A stretch of DNA of 37,003 nucleotides from Planctomycetota bacterium (GTDB lineage: Bacteria; Planctomycetota; Planctomycetia; Gemmatales; Gemmataceae): assembly GCA_021781415.1 (NCBI GenBank), contig JAJXWW010000043.1, forward strand, positions 1 to 37,003. Direction: 5' to 3'. The notes beneath the pieces were generated by a model that did no database searches, was not told the origin of the DNA, and was given only the letters and a program-made list of their open reading frames with translations. Both the position numbers and the translations under genes were made by a program. Shown in pieces: positions 9,202 to 15,305 of the stretch; position 1 is the stretch's first letter, and the number at the start of each line of letters is the position of its first letter.

Positions 9202-9954
9202 ATGAAAGACGCACGGAAAAGAGCCGGGAAAGACGCCGCGAACACGGCGGAAACCGTCCGCAAGCGAATCGAGGTGGGCGGTGAGCGTGTTTGGCGGCTG
9301 GCTGATTTTGAAGGGATGCCGTTTACGGCAGTGGCCCAGGCGTTGTCGCGTCTGTCTCGCCAGGGGGTGATTCAGCGGCTCGGCAAGGGGCTTTACTACC
9401 GGCCACGGCAAACGGCGTTCGGGCAGAGCAAGCCAAACCGGGCGCAGATTCGTTCCTTGCCGCTTCAGCGGCGCAGGGTCTTTCCCGCCGGGATCGCGGC
9501 GGCGAACTTGCTCGGTTTCACCACGCAGGACGCCGCCAAGGTGGAACTGGCAACGGAAGGCTTGAGTCTGCCCCGTCTGATCGTCGGCGAGGAAACGGTC
9601 ATCCACACGCGCAGGCCGGAATCGTGGCGGGCGTTGTCCGAAACGGACGCCGCCCTGCTGGACTTCCTGCGCAAGCGGGGAGAGGCCAGTGAACTGCCGC
9701 CCCATGAAACCGTGAGCAAACTGCTCGACTATTTCCGCGAACCCAAACGCTTTGACCGTCTCCTCAAGGTGGCGGAGTCGGAACCGCCGCGTGTTCGCGC
9801 CTTGCTCGGTGCCATCGGGGAGCAACTTGGCCAGCCGGAAAGCAAACTTTCGACTTTGCGGAAGGGACTGAACCCGCTTTCACGGTTTGATTTTGGAAGC
9901 CTTGCCGTGCTGGAGTACGCGCGAACCTGGCAAGCGAAGGAGCGTAAGCTGTGA
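9202..9954 (+). CDS. AbiEi-like antitoxin (DUF6088-type)
   Basis: A 250-residue protein fitting the antitoxin half of an AbiE type IV toxin-antitoxin or abortive infection pair. The N-terminal 75 residues form a winged-helix unit (ERVWRLADFEGMPFTAVAQALSRLSRQGVIQRLGKGLYYRP is its extent, residues about 29-69). Such domains bind the operator of their own operon and give negative autoregulation in characterised AbiE systems. The central part (about 85-150) has the FPAGIAAANLLGF and VIHTRRP segments seen in DUF6088/AbiEi proteins. A GGAGG lies 11 bases before the ATG. Its stop overlaps the GTG start of the toxin gene by four bases, the coupling expected of such a pair. The assignment depends on motif memory plus the clear AbiEii neighbour. 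Confidence 0.85.
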   Translation: MKDARKRAGKDAANTAETVRKRIEVGGERVWRLADFEGMPFTAVAQALSRLSRQGVIQRLGKGLYYRPRQTAFGQSKPNRAQIRSLPLQRRRVFPAGIAAANLLGFTTQDAAKVELATEGLSLPRLIVGEETVIHTRRPESWRALSETDAALLDFLRKRGEASELPPHETVSKLLDYFREPKRFDRLLKVAESEPPRVRALLGAIGEQLGQPESKLSTLRKGLNPLSRFDFGSLAVLEYARTWQAKERKL

Positions 9955-10739
9955 AACTGTTTGAACATCCGGACTTCGAGCAGGCCATCATCCGCGCGGC
10001 GGAACATTTCCGCCCGCGTGGCCTGCGCGAGTCCATCATAGAGAAGGACTATTACGTCACCGAAGCCCTGCGGATCATCGAGCAGGCGGCGAGCGGCAAG
10101 GTCATCTTCAAGGGTGGCACGAGTCTGTCGAAGGGCTGGAACCTGATTCAGCGGTTTTCGGAAGACATCGACATCTTCCTTGACCCATCCGCCTTCCTGC
10201 CGCCCCTGGGCAAGAACGCGATTGACCGTGAACTCAAAAAACTTCGACAAGCGGTCGCGGGCCACCCCGCCTTGACGTTCGTGAAGAAGGAAAGCCAGAC
10301 CATCGGTGGCTTCGGGCGCAACGACCGCTTCGAGTACGCTCAGAAGTTCGCGGGCATCGGCGACATTCGCAATCGCGTGTTCGTCGAGGCGGGCACGGCC
10401 AGCGGCAAGGAGCCAACGGAGGTTGTGAAACTGCAATCCTATGTCGGGCAGTTCCTCCAGGAAACCGGCGTGAGCCTGGGAGCGGGAGACGAGGGGGCGT
10501 TCGAGATGCGGTTATTGCATTTCCGGCGAACCTTCGTCGAAAAAATGTTCGCCATTCACGGCAAGGTGGCGGCTTTCAAGCAGGAAGGGAAGCCGATTGG
10601 CGGCTATGCCCGCCACTACCACGATCTGTATTGCTTGGCCGAACGCCCTGAAGTGAAGGCCATGCTGGCTTCGGACGAGTATGGGATCATCAAGGCCGAT
10701 TACGACCGAATCAGCCGGGGGCATTTCGAGAAGAGTTAA
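9951..10739 (+). CDS. AbiEii/AbiGii-family nucleotidyltransferase toxin
   Basis: A 262-residue member of the AbiEii toxin family, a DNA-polymerase-beta-like nucleotidyltransferase. In characterised relatives (for example MenT toxins) it disables tRNA by adding nucleotides, and AbiEii was shown to bind GTP. The catalytic signature is intact: GGTSLSK at residues 55-61 and SEDIDIF at 70-76 (the metal-binding Asp-x-Asp). It is preceded by EKDYYVTEAL at 31-40, a family hallmark. Translation starts at GTG 9951 inside the last codons of the AbiEi gene. The likely role is phage defence or plasmid/island stabilisation. It sits inside a repeat-bounded cassette next to tRNA-Ser, a classic accessory location. 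Confidence 0.92.
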   Translation: MKLFEHPDFEQAIIRAAEHFRPRGLRESIIEKDYYVTEALRIIEQAASGKVIFKGGTSLSKGWNLIQRFSEDIDIFLDPSAFLPPLGKNAIDRELKKLRQAVAGHPALTFVKKESQTIGGFGRNDRFEYAQKFAGIGDIRNRVFVEAGTASGKEPTEVVKLQSYVGQFLQETGVSLGAGDEGAFEMRLLHFRRTFVEKMFAIHGKVAAFKQEGKPIGGYARHYHDLYCLAERPEVKAMLASDEYGIIKADYDRISRGHFEKS

Positions 10740-10754
10740 GTTCCCCCGCCCGAC

Positions 10755-10913
10755 ATGACCTTTTCCAAGAGCGATGCTCTGTTCCCCGCTGCTGACTTGC
10801 GGGACGTGATTGCCGCCGAATTTGAGCGGCAATGCCGTGGACTCTGCTTCGGGCGATTTCCGTCTTGGGACGAAGTTCAAGGGCGGCTGGAAGAGCTGCG
10901 GACACAGCTGTAA
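10755..10913 (+). CDS. 52-aa small protein following the AbiEii gene
   Basis: An open frame of 52 codons starting 15 bases after the toxin stop: it begins MTFSKSDALFPAADLRDVI and ends VQGRLEELRTQL. The composition is protein-like (two amphipathic helices around a CRGLCFGRFPSWDEV centre), with no low-complexity sequence. I see no strong Shine-Dalgarno sequence. Position and orientation suggest it is the third gene of the AbiE operon. Function unknown; a small accessory or modulator is conceivable, as is a chance frame. Confidence 0.5.
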   Translation: MTFSKSDALFPAADLRDVIAAEFERQCRGLCFGRFPSWDEVQGRLEELRTQL

Positions 10914-11422
10914 GCCAGGTTACGTAAGAAAAATGTGACCGTATTTCTTACAGAGCCAAGGGCGATTGCGCTTTCTGATCGGGCACTCGGCAAGGGATGC
11001 CGGTCAAAACAACGTGAATGCAACGCCACTGCAATATCAAGCGGGGAGGACAGGACGGCAATTGAACTTTTCATCGCCGGGGTCCGGGGCTGGGAAGTCG
11101 ATTTGCGGCGGGGGGACTGATTTACGCAAAAAGGCATAACAGATTGAAATTCCATCCGTGATGTGCCGATTCTGATGCTTGGGTCAATGCTTGTGTCGGT
11201 CAAGCCGAGCCAGTGCCCCAGTTGATCATCATGGCAAGACGGAATGTGGCGAAGAGGCCGGTTGCGAGGATCGATGCGAGTGGTGCGCATTCACGCGAAA
11301 TGAGACATCTCTTGACGCCACGGGCTCCCTCTTTAAGATGTTATATGTTAAATGAATACGGAGGAGCTTCGGCGTGTCATCGGGCGCACGCCACCCGGCG
11401 GAAAACCGAAAGGAGCAACCCC
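10914..11422. other. Gap between cassette 1 and cassette 2 payloads
   Basis: About 510 bases without a firmly supported gene. It contains repeat R2 (11009-11103) and a 61-codon open frame at 10935-11120 whose C-terminal half is the EDRTAIELFIAGVRGWE segment. The frame is either a small conserved protein or the remnant tail of a larger gene. The stretch 11121-11409 should hold the promoter of the second payload; no clear boxes were seen. Confidence 0.45.
11009..11103 (+). repeat. Boundary repeat R2 (junction of cassettes 1 and 2)
   Basis: A compound junction. Its left part (11009-11051) matches the tRNA-Ser flank at 13971-14012 at about 34 of 43 aligned positions; all eight substitutions are transitions, with one single-base gap. 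It contains ACAAC, GCAAC and GCAAT at 11009, 11020 and 11031, spaced exactly 11 bases apart. Its right part (11046-11100) matches R1. The core is CGGGGAGGAC (11042-11051), one base different from the tRNA-Ser end. So R2 combines a right-end sequence like that at R3 with a left-end sequence like that at R1, as expected where two tandem cassettes meet. Confidence 0.65.
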
Positions 11423-12118
11423 ATGCCGCCTCAACTTCGGCTGCATTCGAGTCAGGTTGCTGACCTTGCGGAGATCCGCGACACGCCGCTCGAAACCCTC
11501 GCGGCCATCACGGAACGCCTCCGGAACGCATCGACCCGCCCGATGCGGCCGAAGGAACTGCACCGAGAGATCGCCGAGGTCCTCGGAGCGGAGAAGTCAG
11601 AAGCCGCGAACAAGATCATGCGGCCCCTCCTCGCCCTCCAGGCGATCATCCACCAGCGACGCCTGCAACCAGACGAAGCGATCGAGGCGGTCCGCCTCGC
11701 CCTCAGTGCCGCCAACCCACCCTGGGAGCCGGGGCAGCTGGAGCGCTGGTGCCAGGTCGAGGCCGCGTTCAAGCAGCTGCTCACGGCACCGGCCGTACGG
11801 CTGGTGTCGATCACCCTGGACCTGATGTACGAGCACGAGAACCTTCTCCAGAGCGTCCGTGTCGTTACAGACATCCGCCCCGTGTTCAACGAGGATGGGG
11901 ACCGCATCGACGGCTCGGTCGTCTCGCACACACTGCGGCTCCGCTACGACAGCACGGAAGGGGACCACAGCATCAGCATCGCGATGGACGAGGCCGACAT
12001 CCGCGAGCTGGAGAGGCAGTGCAAGCGCGCTCTGCTGAAGGCGCAGACGGCCCGAGTGCTCATGGCAGAAAAAGCAGAGGTTCCAACGGTCATTTCAGGA
12101 GACGGAAGCAATGCGTAG
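11423..12118 (+). CDS. Unrecognised 231-aa protein, first gene of the MBL cassette
   Basis: I do not recognise a named family. The ATG at 11423 is chosen for its AAGGAG ribosome-binding site (11410-11415); the 70 residues upstream in the open frame cross repeat-like sequence. The N-terminal half is helical with a possible helix-turn-helix (MRPKELHREIAEVLGAEKSE, about residues 36-55). The C-terminal half looks like a compact alpha/beta domain (LVSITLDLMYEHENLLQSV, then RVVTDIRPVFNEDGDRIDG, then a strand and MDEADIRELERQCKRALLKA, a helix). It is likely cytoplasmic and soluble. The stop overlaps the next gene by eight bases, so it is probably cotranslated with the 223-aa protein. It could be a sensor or adaptor subunit. 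Confidence 0.75.
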   Translation: MPPQLRLHSSQVADLAEIRDTPLETLAAITERLRNASTRPMRPKELHREIAEVLGAEKSEAANKIMRPLLALQAIIHQRRLQPDEAIEAVRLALSAANPPWEPGQLERWCQVEAAFKQLLTAPAVRLVSITLDLMYEHENLLQSVRVVTDIRPVFNEDGDRIDGSVVSHTLRLRYDSTEGDHSISIAMDEADIRELERQCKRALLKAQTARVLMAEKAEVPTVISGDGSNA

Positions 12119-12782
12119 GCATCAATTCAAGCTGGCCTCCCCCGGCTGGGAGGATGCCCGCAAGGACCGCAGGCGATCCCGACTGGCCGACGTCTACCAC
12201 GTCGAAGGGGAACCCTTCACGTCGGACAACGCGATTATTGTCTGTCCGGCGCACCATGGGAGTGCCGCGCCAGAGGCCGACGACCATCTCCCGCAGGCCC
12301 AACCGGTCGACCCGGCCGCGGCGAAGCTCGTCTACCTCGAGTCGATGCAGGCGCTCCTGCGCGGCCGGCTCCAATCGACGTGGGGGCGTGTCCAGCAGAA
12401 TGAGGAGCTCGAGTACGAACCCATCGTTGAACTCGTCACCCTCTTGAGGCGGGTGCGGTCTCGGATGACCAGGGTGGCCGGGAACGTCCTTGAGGAGTTC
12501 GAGGGGTTCCTCGATAAGTTCGACGGCGACGTCGCGCACGTCACCCTCACGACGGGGTCGGGCGAGACGTTCTACGGCGAATACCCGGCGGCCGAACTGA
12601 AGGCGCACGGGGTCCGCGAGCGCCGGCGCTTCAAGTGCTGGACCGTCGAAGTAGGCCCCAGCGTCGAGTTCGTCATGGAGCCTATCCCGGACCGGGCACT
12701 CAGTGAGGATCGCGAACGCCAACTGGACGAGTGGCTTCGTCAATCGCTGGGTGACGACAATGCCCCACAAAACGACTACTGA
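12111..12782 (+). CDS. Unrecognised 223-aa protein, second gene of the MBL cassette
   Basis: A 223-residue protein with no family I can name. The N-terminal segment (about 25-75) contains NAIIVCPAHHGSAAPEADDH. The middle is helical (KLVYLESMQALLRGRLQ and a leucine-rich VELVTLLRRVRSRMTRVAGN). The C-terminal 90 residues form a beta-rich unit (VAHVTLTTGSGETFYGEYPA, then CWTVEVGPSVEFVMEPIP) followed by a short acidic helix; it resembles a small barrel but I cannot assign it. It starts eight bases before the end of the 231-aa gene and ends 23 bases inside the MBL gene, so all three are tightly coupled. No signal peptide or membrane segment. Confidence 0.75.
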   Translation: MRRHQFKLASPGWEDARKDRRRSRLADVYHVEGEPFTSDNAIIVCPAHHGSAAPEADDHLPQAQPVDPAAAKLVYLESMQALLRGRLQSTWGRVQQNEELEYEPIVELVTLLRRVRSRMTRVAGNVLEEFEGFLDKFDGDVAHVTLTTGSGETFYGEYPAAELKAHGVRERRRFKCWTVEVGPSVEFVMEPIPDRALSEDRERQLDEWLRQSLGDDNAPQNDY

Positions 12783-13878
12783 TGCCCCGGAGTCGTTGGA
12801 GATCCACGTGCTGGGAGCAGGCAAGGGCGAGAGCATCGTCCTCGCCTGGCCGGGAAAACGCTGGGGCGTGGTGGACTGCTACGCCCCTTCGCTGAATGAC
12901 CACGCCACCAACCCCACGCTCCAGTTCCTCCGAGGCCGCGGCGTGACCGAGCTCGAGTTCCTATGCCTGACGCACCCCCACGACGACCACTTTCGGGGGA
13001 TGAGCCAGCTACTCGATCACCTCACGGTGAAGCACTTCTGGCGGTTCCCCACCGTCTCCGCGCGCGACTTGCGGCTGTTGGCCAAGTACCTCGTCGCGGA
13101 CACCGAGCGCGGGGACGTCGCGGAGCTGATGGAGAACGCGAACGACTTCGTCCGCACGATGACGATCGTGAACGAGCGGCGCAGCCGCAAGCAGCTCGGC
13201 CAGATGATGGTCACCGGGCACCAGCAGCTCTACCCGGTCCCGTTCGACCAGTCGGCACACTTCCAGATCTGGGGCTTCGCCCCGCACGGCAACCAGCTCG
13301 GGGAGTACGAGCGGGCGCTGGCCGCGAGCTTCGACCCGGACGAAAAACTCAGAGCGAACCCCCCGAGCGTCTCCCACAACGACGTCTCCGTCGGGCTGCT
13401 CGTGCAGTTCGGGAAGACGCGGGTCGTGCTCGGCGGGGATGTCGAGAGGGCAGCCTGGACTGACATCTGCCCCCAACACAAGCGCGAACACTTCTTCGTC
13501 GATGCCGTGAAGGTCCCGCACCACGGCTCGGACACCGGCTTCATCCCGGGCCTCTGGCGCGTCCTCGCGGGGAGGAAGAAGCCGATCGCCGTCGTCGCCC
13601 CGTACCGCCGGTTCCGGTTGCCGAAGCGGGACGCGCTCAAGCATATTGGGCAGCACGCCTCGAAGATCATGCTGACGTGCGAGATCGACCTCGCGTCCGC
13701 GCCCTGCCCGGTGCGGCCGCCCCTGAAGAGCCGGATGTTTCTCCGGACCAGGCTAAAGGCCAAGTCCCCGGTCCCCGGCGGGGAGTGCGGGCGGTGCTCT
13801 CTTAGGTTCGACAGCGAGGGGAACTGTATCGGCGAGGAGTATGCAGGTCCGGCCTGCGAGTGCGTGATCGAGAACTGA
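12760..13878 (+). CDS. ComEC-like metallo-beta-lactamase-fold protein
   Basis: A 372-residue stand-alone protein with the metallo-beta-lactamase fold. Metal-site motifs are visible: THPHDDH (residues 71-77, the HxHxDH signature), the ComEC/Rec2-type SHNDVSVGLLVQFG (205-218), GGDVE (225-229) and VKVPHHGSDTG (250-260). This resembles the soluble hydrolase domain of DNA-uptake proteins, but there are no membrane spans and no competence domain. In ComEC-type relatives the domain is proposed to degrade nucleic acid; here a nucleic acid or nucleotide substrate is inference. The C-terminal 60 residues are unusual and Cys-rich (CGRC and ACEC). The ATG at 12760 fits the overlap; a GTG at 12751 is possible. 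Being the effector candidate of a three-gene accessory cassette, it may be part of a defence or conflict system. Confidence 0.85.
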   Translation: MPHKTTTDAPESLEIHVLGAGKGESIVLAWPGKRWGVVDCYAPSLNDHATNPTLQFLRGRGVTELEFLCLTHPHDDHFRGMSQLLDHLTVKHFWRFPTVSARDLRLLAKYLVADTERGDVAELMENANDFVRTMTIVNERRSRKQLGQMMVTGHQQLYPVPFDQSAHFQIWGFAPHGNQLGEYERALAASFDPDEKLRANPPSVSHNDVSVGLLVQFGKTRVVLGGDVERAAWTDICPQHKREHFFVDAVKVPHHGSDTGFIPGLWRVLAGRKKPIAVVAPYRRFRLPKRDALKHIGQHASKIMLTCEIDLASAPCPVRPPLKSRMFLRTRLKAKSPVPGGECGRCSLRFDSEGNCIGEEYAGPACECVIEN

Positions 13879-13970
13879 CGGGCGAAGTATGAACTCAACG
13901 CAATACAACGGCTGCGCTCGCGCACCTCGGCAATTATCACGTCCCCACACCAAGACACAACCACACGCCT

Positions 13971-14012
13971 GCAACATGAACGCAACGTTATTGCAACATA
14001 AGCGGAGAGGAC
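13971..14012 (+). repeat. Boundary repeat R3 at the tRNA-Ser 3' end
   Basis: Three GCAAC units at 13971, 13982 and 13993 are exactly 11 bases apart and lead into CGGAGAGGAC, whose last bases belong to the tRNA-Ser 3' end. The same arrangement occurs in R2 at 11009-11051. One-helical-turn spacing of short identical units next to a tRNA end is what recombinase arm sites at an attachment site can look like. Whether it is a working attachment site is inference. Confidence 0.6.
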
Positions 14013-14091
14013 GGGATTCGAACCCGTGGTCGGGTGTTACCCCGACACCGGTTTAGCAAACCGGCGCTATCGGCCACTCAGCCACCTCTCC
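14003..14091 (-). tRNA. tRNA-Ser (anticodon GCT)
   Basis: Read on the minus strand, the gene begins GGAGAGGTGGCTGAGTGGCC and folds with a perfect seven-pair acceptor stem (GGAGAGG at 14091-14085 with CCTCTCC at 14010-14004). A five-pair anticodon stem has loop TTGCTAA (anticodon GCT, plus-strand positions 14055-14057). There is a long type II variable arm and a T arm with GGTTCGAATCC. The discriminator base is G and no CCA is encoded. It decodes AGC and AGU serine codons. The 3' end faces the accessory cassettes. Confidence 0.97.
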
Positions 14092-14546
14092 TAAGTGTCT
14101 CTACTATCGGTGGATAGGTCGAGCTTTCTGTTGCGAAATCTTCGCGCGATCGTGGATGGAGCGAATTCTTTGGTTGCGGTGAAATTCCATTCTCACTTCC
14201 AAGCGACGCCAAGCCCATTCCTCGACGACGCGCTCCACCTATGGAACCGGAGATTGATTATATGCGCAAGGTTCGCGCCCGTAAAGGTGCGAAACGCCGT
14301 GCCCAGCGCTAGAAACTCGATTCGAAGGGAGAGGTTGGGCACAACTTTCGCTCTTTTGCGATAAGGAGGATCGGTCGGTCGGCTGCCGATCGAAAGCTGC
14401 CGAATTTGGGCAAGATGTAGTGAGTTTTCCCACGGATGGTGTATCGTGGAAAGAAGAGACGCAGACCGCGTTTCTTCGACGATCGGAAGAGAGAGGGAGC
14501 GTTCGAGACGCGTTCCCTCTTGCCGAATTCTCGGTAGGAGTTCACG
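14092..14546. other. Gap between tRNA-Ser and the HTTM operon
   Basis: About 455 bases. The part beside the tRNA should hold the tRNA promoter (minus strand) and the part before 14547 the operon promoter; AGGAG at 14536-14540 is the ribosome-binding site of the first gene. No open frame with protein-like character was found apart from a 23-codon basic frame that I rejected. Confidence 0.45.
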
Positions 14547-15305
14547 ATGCAGTTATCCCCATCACCGACCGCCGGCGTGCCGCCGCGCTGGTTGGTCCGC
14601 GTGGGAAGCGCGGCGATTCTCTATCACCTCGTCGCAATCGCACTTCCCGTGTTCGACGTTAAGAGCGGCCCCTGGCCAGGCGGTTTGGCCGAGGCTCCGG
14701 AGTTCGCGCACTCGGCCAGCGGACTCTCGAAAATTCATGCCCAAGCCTTTCGCGTCGTTCACAGTTACGACTTTCCCACGAATCGACCCGGCGATCTGCC
14801 CGGCGTCGAGTTCGATGTGCGGCTTCGAGACGCCGACGGGAAGGTCGTTCAAACGCTCCATTTTCCCGATCCCAAGGCCAACTTTTGGGTGCGACAGCGA
14901 CAAGATCTGCTGGCGCGGAACCTGGCTCCGGATCAGCCGCTCGAATCGCCGGGGGCCGAAGTATTGGCTCCTCCCGGTCAGAAAGTGCCGACCGTGTCGT
15001 ACTGGTCGTTGCCCGACGATGTGAATCCCAATGCCGTCAAACCGGGGGATAAGCCCGAATTGCAGTTGCGAACGGTGGACTATAACACGGTGCCTCGCAA
15101 TCGTCAGTTGATGAAGCCGACCGATTGGGCACTCGTTCTCCATCGTTCCTATGCCCGCTACCTGTGCCGCAAGTACGGAGCCGCCTCTGCCGATGTGGTG
15201 CGCCATACGCGCGAGCCCGTCTCGCCTGGGGTACTGTTCGGCAACGAGATGCCGCCCAACGCTCTCGAAGATTTGATCGCCGATTTCGGGGAGGTGAAGC
15301 CATGA
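14547..15305 (+). CDS. Membrane-anchored protein partnered with an HTTM protein
   Basis: A 252-residue protein with a single N-terminal hydrophobic segment (about residues 18-37, VGSAAILYHLVAIALPVF) and a soluble remainder predicted outside the membrane. I do not know a named family. The remainder contains an N-terminal beta domain (GVEFDVRLRDADGKVVQTLH) and a C-terminal helical part (KPTDWALVLHRSYARYLCRK). AGGAG lies six bases before the ATG. The last four bases (ATGA) overlap the start of the HTTM gene. The conserved coupling suggests it works with the HTTM protein, perhaps as substrate-handling or regulatory partner. That role is inference. Confidence 0.78.
   Translation: MQLSPSPTAGVPPRWLVRVGSAAILYHLVAIALPVFDVKSGPWPGGLAEAPEFAHSASGLSKIHAQAFRVVHSYDFPTNRPGDLPGVEFDVRLRDADGKVVQTLHFPDPKANFWVRQRQDLLARNLAPDQPLESPGAEVLAPPGQKVPTVSYWSLPDDVNPNAVKPGDKPELQLRTVDYNTVPRNRQLMKPTDWALVLHRSYARYLCRKYGAASADVVRHTREPVSPGVLFGNEMPPNALEDLIADFGEVKP

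Larger units (their letters stand above)
8999..11051 (+). mobile_element. Candidate cassette 1: AbiE-type pair bounded by R1 and R2
   Basis: A unit of about 2.04 kb from the tRNA-like core in R1 to that in R2. Its payload is AbiEi, AbiEii and a 52-aa ORF, all on the plus strand. The left end has the EDRTxIELF-type sequence and the right end has three 11-base-spaced ACAAC/GCAAC/GCAAT units just before the core. The next cassette has the same arrangement. No integrase is present, so mobilisation in trans, decay, or recombination between cores is inferred only from the repeat layout. Confidence 0.5.
11042..14012 (+). mobile_element. Candidate cassette 2: three-gene MBL-fold payload bounded by R2 and tRNA-Ser
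   Basis: A unit of about 2.96 kb between the R2 core and the tRNA-Ser 3' end. It carries three overlapping plus-strand genes (231, 223 and 372 residues) of which only the last has a recognisable fold. A sampled line inside it (13321-13380) has 39 of 60 G+C against 32 of 60 in a sampled line of the downstream operon (16981-17040). This hints at a different origin but is a very small sample. No recombinase gene is present. Confidence 0.5.

Noticed and set aside
10877..11290. Minus-strand frame across R2
   Set aside because: Same antisense artefact as at R1, with no protein-like remainder.
13971..13997. CRISPR array or tandem repeat
   Set aside because: Only three five-base units with 6-base spacers; far too short for CRISPR. 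Kept instead as possible attachment-arm sites.
14241..14312. A 23-codon, very basic frame (MEPEIDYMRKVRARKGAKRR and three more residues)
   Set aside because: Attractive as a tiny ribosome-associated protein, but there is no ribosome-binding site and no family match that I know; random basic frames are common in this composition.
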